Positions 11,246-21,063 of a stretch of DNA of 64,000 nucleotides are shown here, in pieces. This DNA comes from an uncultured Desulfobacteraceae bacterium (GTDB taxonomy: Bacteria; Desulfobacterota; Desulfobacteria; Desulfobacterales; UBA5852): NCBI GenBank assembly GCA_913060875.1, contig CAJXSL010000003.1, forward strand, positions 211,045-275,044. Reading direction: 5' to 3'. Numbering within the stretch: position 1 is the first letter of the stretch; each line of letters starts with the position of its first letter. The translations under genes and the position numbers were made by a program. The notes below the pieces were generated by a model, which saw only the letters and a list, made by a program, of their open reading frames with translations, did not search any database and was not told where the DNA came from.

Positions 11246-13753
11246 ATGAGGTCGAGACACATTCAAGATATCCTGCCTCTGGTGGAGGCGCCCAGCCGTT
11301 ATCTGGGCAGTGAAATCAACACGATCCAAAAAGACCTGGGTGCCGCCAAGCTGAAATTTGCCCTGGCGTTTCCGGATTTATACGAAATCGGAACCTCCCA
11401 TTTCGGGCTTCAGATTCTCTACCACATTCTAAACCAGCGTGACGATATAGCGGCCGAACGGGTTTTCGCTCCGGCTCCGGATATGCAGGCTTATTTGCGC
11501 GAAATGGATATACCCCTGCAATCACTTGAAAGCGGGGTTCCGATTGGGGATTTTGATATAGTGGGCTTTAGCCTGCTGTATGAATTGAATTACACCAATG
11601 TGCTGGGGATGCTCGACCTGGCCGGCATTCCGTTTAAAAGCCAAGATCGCGACCACACCCATCCGATGATCATTGCCGGCGGTCCCTGTACCTGCAACCC
11701 GGAACCGGTAGCGGCTTTTTTCGACGCCATTGTCGTTGGGGACGGTGAGGAAGTGGTCCTGCAGATGGCCCAAGCCTGGATGGATTGGAAAAAACAGGAT
11801 GGACGTTCCCGCAATGCCCTTTTGAAAGCCTGGTCGCGTCTGAAGGGTATCTATATTCCGGCGTTTTATGATTTGCCTGTTGACGGTGGTGTTCAAAGGG
11901 TGGTGGAGAGGGCGGTCTTAGCCGATCTGGACGGGGCCTCTTTTCCTTCGGCGCCCATCGTACCCTATGGGCGTCCGGTCCACGACCGTTTGCGCCTGGA
12001 ACTTGCCCGTGGCTGTACGCGGGGTTGCCGCTTTTGCCAGGCCGGCATGATCTATCGACCGGTGCGGGAAAGAAACCCCAACACGGTGTTGCGACAGTGT
12101 GACCAGGCCCTGAAGACCACCGGCTATGACGACATCTCCCTCCTTTCGCTCAGCACCGGGGATTACCGTTGCATCGGCCCGCTGATGGAACAACTCATCC
12201 AGCGCTATGCCTGCGACCACGTGGCCATATCCCTACCCTCGCTGCGCGCCGGAACCCTGACGCCGGAACTGATGCAGCACATCAAATCCGTTCGCAAGAC
12301 AGGCTTTACGATTGCCCCCGAAGCGGGCAGTCAGCGCCTGCGCGACCTCATCAACAAGAACGTCACGGCCCGGGATATCCACCGCACGGTAGAGGATGCC
12401 TTTGCTCTGGGGTGGAAAGTCATCAAACTCTATTTCATGGTCGGGCTGCCCACCGAGACCCGGGAAGATTTGGAAGATTTGGTGGCGCTGGTGCGGGAAT
12501 TAGGCCGCATTAAAGGCCCGGGGGGCAAGCGGAGCCAGATCAATGTGAGTGTCGCGACAATGATTCCCAAACCCCACACACCGTTTCAATGGGCGCCCCA
12601 GATCAGCATTGAAGAGGGTTGGGAAAAAATCAACTGGCTCAAACGGCAGTTGCGCTCCCCGCGGTTTCGATTGAAATGGCAGAACCCGGAAGTCAGCTAT
12701 ATCGAAGGTCTCATGGCGCGGGGTGACCGGCAATTGAGCGATTTGATTGTCGCGGCCTACAAAAGGGGATGCCGTTTGGATGGTTGGAGCGATCATTTTC
12801 GATTTGATCTTTGGGAAGACAGTATTCGCGACATGGGGCTGGATGCCGATAAGATTGTGCGCCGCGGCCGTGAAGTGGACGAAACGTTTCCCTGGGATCA
12901 CATTGATCTGAAAGTGAAACGGTCTTTTTTATGGGATGAATGGCAAAAGGCGCTCAAGGGCGATGTTACCGACGACTGCCGGGATGGGGCTTGTCAGGAT
13001 TGCGGGGTCTGTAATTTTACCACCATCAAACCCCGTGTTTTTCCAATTGGGAGCGATATTTCACCCCCTGCAACCCCGTCTTCCCCAACGGCAAACGATT
13101 TTCAGGAATATTGGGTTTCTTTTGCCAAAACAGGTGCCGGAAGATATTGGGGGCATCTCGAGATGGTCAATATTTTTGTCCGTGCTTTGCGGCGGGCGGG
13201 CATCGCGCTCAAGTTCAGTGAAGGGTTTCACCCCAAGCCGAAAATGGCTTTTGACGATGCCCTGCCCATTGGGTTGGAAAGCCTTTGTGAAACCATGCGG
13301 ATTACCATTGGCGATAGGATCTCGGCCGAAACGATGGTGGCTAAAATCAATCAAGAATTACCGGAGGGGCTGCACGTCACCGACTGTAAAAGGTATTGTC
13401 CGTCCGAGGGCGGTAACGACCAGGTGGTGGCTTATCGGATCACCCTTAATGAAGGGCAATTCGATCCCGGCGCATTGCAGGAATTCCATGAGGCCGCGAA
13501 TTATATATTTGAGCGCACAAACCGCAAAGGAAAGTTGAAAAAGATCGATCTCAAGGATATGATACGCCACATTCACACGGTTAAACCGGATACACTGGAA
13601 ATGGCCATTCTCCATCGCCCAGAGGCCCTGATTCGCCCGGAAGCTGTTCTGCGTAACGTTTTTAAAATGCGCAATGAAGCCATCCGGAAGGCGCGTATGA
13701 TAAAAATTGGATATCAGCGGTACGACGCCAAGGTTCCCTCCCTAAAAAATTGA
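11246..13753 (+). CDS. TIGR03960-type radical SAM protein fused to TIGR03936/DUF2344 domain
   Basis: An 835-residue protein. The N-terminal part resembles a B12-binding-like domain (FALAFPDLYEIGTSHFGL...IIAGGPCTCNPEP). It is followed by a radical SAM core with the CxxxCxxC cluster ligand motif in ARGCTRGCRFCQAG. The C-terminal third begins after a DGACQDCGVC cysteine cluster and matches the DUF2344 family (GRYWGHLEMVNIF...LKFSEGFHPKPKMAFDDALPIGLES). In many bacteria the two parts are separate genes next to rng; here they are fused, as is common in this phylum. Its reaction is not known to me. An upstream in-frame start at 11120 overlaps the divergent gene, so ATG 11246 with AAGGA upstream is preferred. 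rng follows 21 bp later. Confidence 0.88.
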   Translation: MRSRHIQDILPLVEAPSRYLGSEINTIQKDLGAAKLKFALAFPDLYEIGTSHFGLQILYHILNQRDDIAAERVFAPAPDMQAYLREMDIPLQSLESGVPIGDFDIVGFSLLYELNYTNVLGMLDLAGIPFKSQDRDHTHPMIIAGGPCTCNPEPVAAFFDAIVVGDGEEVVLQMAQAWMDWKKQDGRSRNALLKAWSRLKGIYIPAFYDLPVDGGVQRVVERAVLADLDGASFPSAPIVPYGRPVHDRLRLELARGCTRGCRFCQAGMIYRPVRERNPNTVLRQCDQALKTTGYDDISLLSLSTGDYRCIGPLMEQLIQRYACDHVAISLPSLRAGTLTPELMQHIKSVRKTGFTIAPEAGSQRLRDLINKNVTARDIHRTVEDAFALGWKVIKLYFMVGLPTETREDLEDLVALVRELGRIKGPGGKRSQINVSVATMIPKPHTPFQWAPQISIEEGWEKINWLKRQLRSPRFRLKWQNPEVSYIEGLMARGDRQLSDLIVAAYKRGCRLDGWSDHFRFDLWEDSIRDMGLDADKIVRRGREVDETFPWDHIDLKVKRSFLWDEWQKALKGDVTDDCRDGACQDCGVCNFTTIKPRVFPIGSDISPPATPSSPTANDFQEYWVSFAKTGAGRYWGHLEMVNIFVRALRRAGIALKFSEGFHPKPKMAFDDALPIGLESLCETMRITIGDRISAETMVAKINQELPEGLHVTDCKRYCPSEGGNDQVVAYRITLNEGQFDPGALQEFHEAANYIFERTNRKGKLKKIDLKDMIRHIHTVKPDTLEMAILHRPEALIRPEAVLRNVFKMRNEAIRKARMIKIGYQRYDAKVPSLKN

Positions 13754-13774
13754 GCCTAATGATCGGTTGTTGCC

Positions 13775-15307
13775 ATGTTTAAAGAAATCATCATCAACGT
13801 CACCGAGCGCGAGACAAGGGTAGCACTTCTTGAAGATGGCACGATTGTCGAAGTCTTTATCGAAAGAGGCGATTTAGTCGATATTACCGGGAATATTTAT
13901 AAGGGCCGTGTGCAGCGTGTTCTCCCTGGAATCCAGGCGGCCTTTATCGACATCGGATTGAGTCAGGCGGCGTTTATTTATGTGGACGACGTCATTCGCA
14001 ACGGATTTCGCGATGTGGAGCGTGAATTGGTCGGGTCATCCTCCGAGGAAGATACGATCGATGATTTTATGGATTCGCTGCGCTCATCCGAACGCGAGTG
14101 CCCAATCGAAGAATTACTGGTGGAGGGCCAGGAAATCCTCGTCCACGTTGCCAAGGCCCCCATGGGCACGAAGGGGCCAAGGGTCACATCCTACGTATCA
14201 TTGCCCGGACATTATCTGGTACTGATGCCCTTTTCGAACCACATCGGCGTTTCGAGACGCATTGATGATGAAACGGAACGTCAGCGGTTGAAAACAATGG
14301 TTGCTGACATGCGCGACAACGAATTCGGCTACATCGTTCGTACGGCAGCCGAAGGTATTGACGTGGAACGCATGCTTCATGAAAAACAGTTTCTCGTGAA
14401 TTTATGGGATACCATTGGCCGAAAATACAAATCAGCACCCACCCCGAGTCTCGTACATCAAGAACTATCGCTCAGCCTGCGGGCCGTACGCGATTTGCTG
14501 GTTCATGATGCCGACCGACTGGTTATCGATTCCATTGACGAATATGAGACCATTCGGAATTTCCTGGAAGCCTTTATGCCCAATCTGAACAGGCGGGTTG
14601 AGCTTTATGACGGCCGGGAACCCATTTTTGACGCCTATAATCTGGAAGGGGATATTTCAAGGGCTTTAAAGCGCAAAGTGTGGCTCAAATCAGGTGGATA
14701 TATCATTATTGAACATACCGAAGCGCTGGTGGCAATTGATGTGAATACCGGGCGTTACGTCGGAAAGCATAATCTGGAAGAAACCATTTTAAAAACCAAT
14801 CTGGAAGCTGTCAAAGAAATCGCCTATCAGGTCCGCCTACGTGACATCGGCGGGCTGATAATTATCGATTTTATCGATATGCAGAAAAAATCCAATCAGG
14901 ATAAAGTCTACAATGCGCTTAAGGATGCGCTCGTAAAGGATCGGAGCAAGACCCATGTGCTTCCCATATCCGACATGGGGTTGATCCAAATGACCCGGAA
15001 GCGCAACAAAGAGCCGCTGACACGCATCATGTGCGAGCCCTGCGTTTACTGCGAAGGGGAGGGGTCCATGATTTCACGGCAATCCATTTGTTATAATGTT
15101 TACCGTGAAATCTTACGGGAAAGGCAAGATATTACCGGCGAACGTCTGGCGGTCAAAGTAAATCCTGAAGTGGCGGATTTGCTGCACGGTGAAGAGAACC
15201 AACTGATCAGTGCTTTAGAAAAGGTCATTGGTCGCCAGATCGTCATTTATCCCAACCCGCAGTTTCATATGGAGGAGATCGAAATTATCGAAATATTGAA
15301 GGCGTAA
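13775..15307 (+). CDS. rng: Ribonuclease G/E family endoribonuclease
   Basis: A 510-residue single-strand-specific endoribonuclease of RNase G size, involved in 16S rRNA maturation and mRNA decay. It starts MFKEIIINVTERETRVALLEDG, has an S1 domain (GNIYKGRVQRVLPGIQAAFIDIG), and a catalytic core with EHTEALVAIDVNTGRYVG and GGLIIIDFIDM (magnesium-binding aspartates). The CEPCVYCEGEG zinc-link motif follows. It lacks the long degradosome scaffold tail of RNase E. It follows the radical SAM gene as in many genomes, and precedes rpmH by 167 bp. Confidence 0.95.
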   Translation: MFKEIIINVTERETRVALLEDGTIVEVFIERGDLVDITGNIYKGRVQRVLPGIQAAFIDIGLSQAAFIYVDDVIRNGFRDVERELVGSSSEEDTIDDFMDSLRSSERECPIEELLVEGQEILVHVAKAPMGTKGPRVTSYVSLPGHYLVLMPFSNHIGVSRRIDDETERQRLKTMVADMRDNEFGYIVRTAAEGIDVERMLHEKQFLVNLWDTIGRKYKSAPTPSLVHQELSLSLRAVRDLLVHDADRLVIDSIDEYETIRNFLEAFMPNLNRRVELYDGREPIFDAYNLEGDISRALKRKVWLKSGGYIIIEHTEALVAIDVNTGRYVGKHNLEETILKTNLEAVKEIAYQVRLRDIGGLIIIDFIDMQKKSNQDKVYNALKDALVKDRSKTHVLPISDMGLIQMTRKRNKEPLTRIMCEPCVYCEGEGSMISRQSICYNVYREILRERQDITGERLAVKVNPEVADLLHGEENQLISALEKVIGRQIVIYPNPQFHMEEIEIIEILKA

Positions 15308-15325
15308 ATCCACGGGGTCGGAGTC

Positions 15326-15374
15326 GGTGGATAACAAACAAGTTGTTGACAAATTTAAATTGATGTGGTTCTCT
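15326..15374 (+). promoter_or_regulatory. Promoter-like region of rpmH with a DnaA-box-like site
   Basis: GGTGGATAA at 15326-15334 is, on the reverse strand, TTATCCACC, one base from the DnaA consensus. TTGACA at 15346-15351 is a perfect -35; a clear -10 is not seen, though TTCTCT falls at exactly 17-bp spacing (15369-15374), as it does upstream of dnaN. It lies about 100 bp before the rpmH start. Confidence 0.35.
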
Positions 15375-15474
15375 GCCACGGTTATGGATATATGATGGCC
15401 GGAATGGATATTCCGGCTTGTTTTTTTATTGGCAAGAGCGAAAATGCCACCCAGAGAAGAAAAAGGTTAAACGA

Positions 15475-15615
15475 ATGAAACGAACATATCAACCCAGTCG
15501 TATTAAACGTGCCAGAACCCATGGTTTTCGTAAACGGATGTCCACCAAGGGGGGGCGCAGCGTTATCAATCGTCGTCGGGCCAAAGGTCGCAAACGGCTG
15601 GCGGTAAAATATTAA
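15475..15615 (+). CDS. rpmH: 50S ribosomal protein L34
   Basis: A 46-residue, very basic protein of the large ribosomal subunit. The start [19 protein letters not shown] and the end [11 protein letters not shown] match L34 almost residue by residue. The true ATG is at 15475 after AAAAAGG; an upstream in-frame start at 15418 would add a non-conserved tail. It heads the conserved rpmH-rnpA-yidD-yidC-jag-mnmE cluster found near bacterial origins. Confidence 0.98.
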   Translation: MKRTYQPSRIKRARTHGFRKRMSTKGGRSVINRRRAKGRKRLAVKY

Positions 15616-15704
15616 TACGATAGCAATGCCAGAAAATGGACGCCTGTCAGGGGTTAGCCGGTTCACTTAAACGGAGCTTCTTTGGCTGGCGCTAACGGAA
15701 GCGT

Positions 15705-16043
15705 GTGCCACACCGTTATCAGAAACAGGACCGACTTCGTAAGCGGCCTGAGTACCTGGAACTGTCAGAAGAAGGCCAGCGGCTATTCAGTCGCTATTTC
15801 ATTGTCGTATATGCGGCCGGTAAACATTCGGTTTCGCGACTGGGTATAACGGTGACGAAAAAGATCGGTCCCGCAGTGCTGCGGAACCGGCTAAAGCGGG
15901 TGTGCCGCGAATATTTTCGCTTCCACCGAGATGAATTAGGCGCGGTGGTGGACATCAACATCATCGCGCGCCGCGCCGCTGCACAGGCGGCAAATGATGA
16001 ACTTACTAAAAGCCTTGAAAAGCTTTTCTCGCAAATTGAATGA
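15705..16043 (+). CDS. rnpA: Ribonuclease P protein component
   Basis: A 112-residue basic protein that binds the catalytic RNase P RNA and helps cleave tRNA 5' leaders. The signature [13 protein letters not shown] (around residues 64-76) is present, and the N-terminal [11 protein letters not shown] and [12 protein letters not shown] segments fit. The start is GTG at 15705 with GGA a few bases upstream; no ATG is better placed. The 3' end overlaps yidD by about 50 bp. Confidence 0.95.
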   Translation: MPHRYQKQDRLRKRPEYLELSEEGQRLFSRYFIVVYAAGKHSVSRLGITVTKKIGPAVLRNRLKRVCREYFRFHRDELGAVVDINIIARRAAAQAANDELTKSLEKLFSQIE

Positions 16044-16278
16044 GGGCTCGCAGGGGCAGAACAGTATCAGTGCCGGGATTGTCCTGCTGCTGATAAGAGG
16101 ATATCAACTCGTTCTGTCCCCGTTGCTAGGCCCTCGATGCCGATTTTATCCAACCTGCTCGCAGTACGCCATCGAAGCCATTTCCCGATACGGAATCCTC
16201 AAGGGTGCGATCCTCAGTTTCAAAAGGCTTTTAAAATGCCATCCGTTTCACCCGGGCGGCGTAGATCCCGTTCCATGA
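15994..16278 (+). CDS. yidD: Membrane protein insertion efficiency factor YidD
   Basis: A 94-residue protein with the family core [29 protein letters not shown] and the [13 protein letters not shown] ending. YidD is a small inner-membrane-associated protein that aids YidC-dependent insertion. The residues before the core form a longer than usual N-terminal leader, and the frame has ATG at 15994 and 15997, both inside rnpA. Without a later ATG the overlapping start is accepted, but the exact start is uncertain. Confidence 0.93.
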   Translation: MMNLLKALKSFSRKLNEGSQGQNSISAGIVLLLIRGYQLVLSPLLGPRCRFYPTCSQYAIEAISRYGILKGAILSFKRLLKCHPFHPGGVDPVP

Positions 16279-16410
16279 AATTTAGACGGTAAGGGGTGGG
16301 TTTGAACGCGGCACATCGACCAATTGTACGGCAGACCTGATTATTTGCAGAAAGGTCAGGGACGGGAAATCGGCACACCGGTCGTCAAAGACACAGGAGA
16401 TTGAAATCAA

Positions 16411-18096
16411 ATGGAACAAATGCGTTTACTTTTAGCCGTCGTTTTATCGTTTCTTGTTTTTGTTGTTTGGCAATGGCTGGTTGTCGAGCCTGAAATGGCG
16501 AAGCAGGCGCAGGAAAATGCGATCGTGGCTGAAAAAACCGCATCCTCCGATAACGCTACCCAAGAAACGGAGACCGCTCCGGCTCAAGTTAGGGAAGAGC
16601 CGGCACCTGCTCCCGCACCGGCCCAACCGATACGGCCAATGGATACAGGGCGCACGGCCCGCACGATATCCGTCGAAACGCCGCTTTATTCGGCAACCCT
16701 CAGCGAAAAGGGGGGCGTGGTGGATTCGCTGGTACTGAAACAGTATCGGGAAAATTCGAATGCCGACAGCCCGCTGAAAAACATGATTTTGGAGAAAGCG
16801 CGGGGCATCAATATGACCTCCGGTTGGGCCGGCCAAAGTGTGGCCGGAATGGAAGACGCGCTTTATGCTCTTGATACGCAAGATGAAAAAATTCTCATCA
16901 ATGATGACAACAAGACCATCACCTTTCAATGGCTCAATCAGGATGGCGTCAGGGTTGAAAAACAGTATCTGTTTCATCCGGACAGTTATTTGATTGAGCT
17001 TAAAATGACTGTTTCCAATAATAGCAGCACAACCATTAAGGACCGACCGGTTGTGACGGTCGCTCAGGTCATCAGTGACCCTGAAAGCCGTCTGGCCTTC
17101 GAGGGGCCCATGGCTTTGATGGGAAATCATCTTGAGGAGATCAAGGTCAAGGATATCGAAGAAAAACCTGAAATATCCGGTAACTTTCGCTGGGTTGGTC
17201 TTACGGATCGTTATTTCATGACCGTTTTGATTCCGGAAATGGCCGTTGACGGTGGCACGCTCAAGATGGAGAAAATAGGTGATGATATGGTCATATCATC
17301 GCTGGTTATGCCGGAAATGGAAATTGCGCCTGGTAAGTCGCATGTGTTTGATTATAAAGCGTTTATAGGTCCTAAAGATACGGAAACGCTTAAAATTGCG
17401 AACTATGACCTCAGTGAAGCCGTTAATTTTGGCATGTTCGATATTCTGGCCAAACCTTTTTTGTGGATCATGAATCAGATCTACAAGGTCTTGCCCAACT
17501 ATGGCATCGCCATCATTATTCTAACCCTTATTACCAAAATAATTCTCTGGCCGTTGGGCAATAAAAGTTACAAATCCATGAATGACATGAAGCGGATGCA
17601 GCCGCTCATGGCTGAAATTCGCGAAAAACACAAAGACGATAAGAAGAAGATGAACGAAGAAACCATGGCGCTCTACCGCACCTACAAGATCAATCCCATG
17701 GGGGGGTGTTTGCCAATGGTTGTACAACTACCTGTATTCTTTGCTCTTTACCGCATGTTGTACCAGGCGATTGAATTGCGGCATGCGCCGTTTTTCGGAT
17801 GGATCAACGACCTGTCCGCCCCGGATCGTCTTTTTGAATTCGGCTTTAGCATTCCCTTTATGGAACCTCCCTACGGGATTCCTGTGTTGACCATCGTCAT
17901 GGGTGCGACGATGTTCCTGCAACAGAAAATGTCGCCGCCGCCAGGTGATCCCACCCAGGCTAAAATGATGATGTTTATGCCGCTGATTTTTACCTTTATT
18001 TTTATCAATTTCTCGTCAGGGCTGGTGCTGTACTGGTTGATCAATAATGTTTTCTCGATTGGGCAACAGTATTATATTCAGAAGAAATTCGCCTGA
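16411..18096 (+). CDS. yidC: Membrane protein insertase YidC
   Basis: A 561-residue inner-membrane insertase of the Gram-negative type. It has an N-terminal transmembrane anchor (residues about 5-24), an Ala/Pro/Glu-rich linker, the large periplasmic beta-sandwich domain, and the conserved C-terminal five-helix core from about residue 350 (NYGIAIIILTLITKIILWPLG, MGGCLPMVVQLPVFFALYRML, SGLVLYWLINNVFSIGQQ). It works alone or with SecYEG to insert and fold membrane proteins. It follows yidD after 132 bp with a CAGGAGA ribosome-binding site and precedes jag. Confidence 0.97.
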   Translation: MEQMRLLLAVVLSFLVFVVWQWLVVEPEMAKQAQENAIVAEKTASSDNATQETETAPAQVREEPAPAPAPAQPIRPMDTGRTARTISVETPLYSATLSEKGGVVDSLVLKQYRENSNADSPLKNMILEKARGINMTSGWAGQSVAGMEDALYALDTQDEKILINDDNKTITFQWLNQDGVRVEKQYLFHPDSYLIELKMTVSNNSSTTIKDRPVVTVAQVISDPESRLAFEGPMALMGNHLEEIKVKDIEEKPEISGNFRWVGLTDRYFMTVLIPEMAVDGGTLKMEKIGDDMVISSLVMPEMEIAPGKSHVFDYKAFIGPKDTETLKIANYDLSEAVNFGMFDILAKPFLWIMNQIYKVLPNYGIAIIILTLITKIILWPLGNKSYKSMNDMKRMQPLMAEIREKHKDDKKKMNEETMALYRTYKINPMGGCLPMVVQLPVFFALYRMLYQAIELRHAPFFGWINDLSAPDRLFEFGFSIPFMEPPYGIPVLTIVMGATMFLQQKMSPPPGDPTQAKMMMFMPLIFTFIFINFSSGLVLYWLINNVFSIGQQYYIQKKFA

Positions 18097-18109
18097 GCCG
18101 GAGGAATTT

Positions 18110-18862
18110 ATGATGGAAGAGATGGAGTTCAGGGGAAGAAGCGTTAAAAAGGCGTTGCAAATCGCGGCCAAGACGTTAGGGGTCGATGCTGATGACCTCC
18201 AATATGACGTCCTATCCTTTGGATCGACGGGGATTTTTGGGTTGGCCGGAGTAAAAAAGGCCCGCATCAAAGTCAAATCGATACCGACCGAGTCATCATG
18301 GGATGCTAGCGACGGGAATGATTTAGACGAAAAAGAGGTATCCGATGCGGTTGAAAAAGCGCAGGAGGCCGACCGTGCCGAGGAACTGACCCTCAATGAG
18401 GCGGAAAAGGTTGGCAAGGCGGTTCTTAGGCGAATGGTGGATGCCATATCATCGGAGTCGACCATTAAGGTCAATAAATCCGGGAAGCAGTTACGCATGA
18501 GCATCGAGGGAGGGCAGTCCGGCATCTTGATCGGCAAGCGGGGACAGACCTTGGAGGCGATGCAGCTTATCGTCGACAAAGCGGTTAGGCGACTTAATGG
18601 AAATGATACCCGAGTGAAGATCGATGTGGAAGGGTATTTGGAAAAGAAAAAGGCCGGACTCGTCAATTCCGCCGAGCGCTTGGCTCGTAAGGTTGTTTCC
18701 AAAGGTCGTCCGGCCAGTATTGGTTACCTGAATGCCCAGGACCGGCGCATCGTTCATTTGGCGCTTAAAAATGATCGGAAGGTCAACACGAAGAGCGTTG
18801 GTGAGGGTGCTGTGCGTAAGCTGATGATTTATCCGCGGAAAAAAACGAAAAAGCAAATTTAG
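18110..18862 (+). CDS. jag: Jag/KhpB RNA-binding protein (Jag_N, KH, R3H)
   Basis: A 250-residue protein. The N-terminal Jag_N domain starts MMEEMEFRGRSVKKALQIA. It is followed by an acidic/charged linker, a KH domain with ILIGKRGQTLEAMQ, and an R3H domain with RRIVHLALKNDRKVNTKSVGEG. Homologues bind RNA and form the KhpA/KhpB pair linked to cell-envelope regulation. The start at 18110 has GGAGGAATTT upstream; an upstream in-frame ATG at 18047 lies inside yidC and is rejected. It sits between yidC and mnmE as is usual. Confidence 0.95.
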   Translation: MMEEMEFRGRSVKKALQIAAKTLGVDADDLQYDVLSFGSTGIFGLAGVKKARIKVKSIPTESSWDASDGNDLDEKEVSDAVEKAQEADRAEELTLNEAEKVGKAVLRRMVDAISSESTIKVNKSGKQLRMSIEGGQSGILIGKRGQTLEAMQLIVDKAVRRLNGNDTRVKIDVEGYLEKKKAGLVNSAERLARKVVSKGRPASIGYLNAQDRRIVHLALKNDRKVNTKSVGEGAVRKLMIYPRKKTKKQI

Positions 18863-18949
18863 CGGATTTTGTGGTAGCTGTGCATCGCCTTTTTATGATT
18901 GAAGCCGCTCGATGCAGCGGCTTCCGTTTTTTGATCCGTCCTTATTAGT

Positions 18950-20338
18950 ATGATGGAATACGACACAATAGCCGCCATCGCTACCCCCATTGGAACAGCC
19001 GGGATTTCCATTGTAAAAATATCCGGTCCCGGTGCGATTGAAGCCCTTGAGAGGGTGTTCCGAGCCAAAAATCCCAAACGTGATATCCATCATATTTCCA
19101 GCCAGAGCATGGTTTACGGACACGTATATGATCCTGGAAGTGGCGAACTTGTTGATGAAGTTTTGGCTTCCGTTCTACGGGGGCCAAACAGTTTCACCGG
19201 GGAAGACGTGGTGGAAATTAACTGTCACGGCGGGATTCAGGTTACCAAAGCCGTTTTAGAAATTCTTATGAGGGGCGGGCTCCGGATGGCGGATCCCGGG
19301 GAGTTTACCCGGCGCGCCTTTCTCAACGGCCGTATCGATTTAACCCAGGTGGAAGGCACCATCGATTTAATTCATGCAAGGACGCGTCGTGCGGCACAGC
19401 TTGGAAGTCAAATGCTGGCGCACGGCATTGGTGACGAAATCCGCAGATTAGGAGTGTGCCTAAAAGAGGTGCGAACGCTCGTCGAGGCCGATATTGATTT
19501 CTGCGATGACCTCGAAGAGGAATGCGCCTCCCCCCAGATCCTCAAAAGAATTGAAGATGAATTGATTCCCGGGGTGGCGAACCTCGTTATGAGATACCAT
19601 GATGGACGTATTCTCAGAGAGGGGTTACGGGTTGTTTTGACGGGCAAACCCAATGTTGGTAAATCCAGCCTGATGAATAAACTGCTGGACCAGGAACGGG
19701 TTATCGTCACCGATATTCCCGGAACCACGCGGGATATCATTGAAGAGGGGATCGTGTTAGATGGTATGCCCATTATGCTATGCGATACCGCCGGTTTGCA
19801 TAACAGCGATGATCCCATTGATCGGATTGGGCAATCCAAAACCAAGGAAGCCCTCCAGAGAGCCGAATTAATTTTGTTCATGATGGATGGCAGCCAGGCT
19901 ACCGATGGCATCGATCGGGAAATCTTTGATTCCATACGGGGTCGGGAATATGTTGTGTTGCGCAATAAAGTCGATCTTGTACCGGATTCGGCCAGGCGTT
20001 CTATCCTTGACGAAATGGCGGTTGAGGAGTACCTGGATATTTCGGCGCTTAACGGGACCGGATTGGAACGTCTGAAAGAGCGAATAAAAACCGCTGCCCA
20101 TATCGATGAAAGCGCGGAGGCCGAAGCATTGCTTCCCAACCAACGGCAATGGGGATTGCTGACGAAAGGGTTGTCTTCACTTAAGGCCGCTATTCAGTTC
20201 GAAAAAGGGATGCAATGTCTGGATATTGTCGCCTTTGAACTAGGGGAATGTGAACGCTGTTTTAACCAAATTCTCGGGGAAAATGTTGAAACGGATGTGC
20301 TGGATGATATTTTCAGGCGTTTCTGCATCGGAAAATAA
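18950..20338 (+). CDS. mnmE: tRNA modification GTPase MnmE (TrmE)
   Basis: A 462-residue GTPase that with MnmG modifies the wobble uridine (cmnm5U-type) of some tRNAs. The N-terminal folate-binding domain has DTIAAIATPIGTAGISIVKISG and GEFTRRAFLNGRIDLTQ. The G domain starts near residue 230 with GKPNVGKSSL, then TDIPGTTRD, DTAG and NKVD. The C-terminus ends FCIGK with the conserved catalytic-region cysteine. The parS palindrome begins the base after its stop. The usual next genes, rsmG-parA-parB, are not here. Confidence 0.97.
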   Translation: MMEYDTIAAIATPIGTAGISIVKISGPGAIEALERVFRAKNPKRDIHHISSQSMVYGHVYDPGSGELVDEVLASVLRGPNSFTGEDVVEINCHGGIQVTKAVLEILMRGGLRMADPGEFTRRAFLNGRIDLTQVEGTIDLIHARTRRAAQLGSQMLAHGIGDEIRRLGVCLKEVRTLVEADIDFCDDLEEECASPQILKRIEDELIPGVANLVMRYHDGRILREGLRVVLTGKPNVGKSSLMNKLLDQERVIVTDIPGTTRDIIEEGIVLDGMPIMLCDTAGLHNSDDPIDRIGQSKTKEALQRAELILFMMDGSQATDGIDREIFDSIRGREYVVLRNKVDLVPDSARRSILDEMAVEEYLDISALNGTGLERLKERIKTAAHIDESAEAEALLPNQRQWGLLTKGLSSLKAAIQFEKGMQCLDIVAFELGECERCFNQILGENVETDVLDDIFRRFCIGK

Positions 20339-20354
20339 TGTTTCACGTGAAACA
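20339..20354. promoter_or_regulatory. parS centromere-like site
   Basis: TGTTTCACGTGAAACA is a perfect 16-bp palindrome identical to the canonical chromosomal parS bound by ParB (Spo0J). It starts immediately after the mnmE stop and is 37 bp before the next gene. parS sites cluster near replication origins, agreeing with the dnaN, gyrB and rpmH neighbourhood. No other copy was noticed in the window, and no parA or parB gene is present. Confidence 0.93.
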
Positions 20355-20390
20355 TTCCGGGTTCCAGGAGGACAGGATTAAAAGGAGTGC

Positions 20391-21062
20391 ATGATGGATT
20401 TAGAACCGTATTTCATGAAATATGAGGCCTTATCCAAAGCGACCGATCAGGTTTTTGAGCGGGTCAGGCAGGAGTATCCGGATTGTGTGCAGTGCAAAGC
20501 TGAATGTTCCGATTGCTGCTATGCGCTATTTGACCTCACCTTGATTGAGGCCCTTTACTTGAATGAGAAATTCAAAGCGAAATTCAAAGACCAAGACCGG
20601 GACCGTTTGCTGGAGAGGGCGAACCGCGCTGATCGCACGATCCATAAAATAAAACGGGAGGCCTATCGCGAATTAAAGGCGGGCAAGTCAGAGGATGAAA
20701 TCCTGACGGAATTGGGGAGCGTGCGCGTGCGGTGCCCTCTGTTGAACGATCAAGATCTGTGCGATCTGTATGAACACCGCCCCATCACCTGCAGACTATA
20801 CGGAATTCCCACATCCATCGGTGGCAAGGGGCGCACCTGCAGCCTGTCCAAATTCAAAGATGGCACGGCTTATCCAACCGCTGATCTCGACAAAATACTT
20901 GGACGCCTCCAGGAAATTTCAGCGGAGTTGTTGCGGGATATCCAGTCGGCCAATATCAAGCTGGCCGATATTCTGATGCCGTTGTCCATGGCCATGCTGA
21001 CGGAGTTTGATGATAACTTCATGGGCATCGGTGATTCATCATCAAAAGAGGAGACCGCCTGA
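20391..21062 (+). CDS. YkgJ-family cysteine cluster protein
   Basis: A 223-residue protein with the CxxCxxxCxxCC pattern (CVQCKAECSDCC, residues about 35-46) and a second cysteine group farther on (VRCPLL...DLCDLYEHRPITCRLYGIP...GRTCSL), diagnostic of the YkgJ/UPF0153 family. The cysteines probably bind zinc or an iron-sulfur cluster; the function is unknown. The start ATG 20391 (or 20394) follows AAAAGGAGTGC. The gene is followed one base after its stop by the next gene, forming a three-gene operon downstream of parS. Confidence 0.85.
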   Translation: MMDLEPYFMKYEALSKATDQVFERVRQEYPDCVQCKAECSDCCYALFDLTLIEALYLNEKFKAKFKDQDRDRLLERANRADRTIHKIKREAYRELKAGKSEDEILTELGSVRVRCPLLNDQDLCDLYEHRPITCRLYGIPTSIGGKGRTCSLSKFKDGTAYPTADLDKILGRLQEISAELLRDIQSANIKLADILMPLSMAMLTEFDDNFMGIGDSSSKEETA

Positions 21063-21063
21063 G

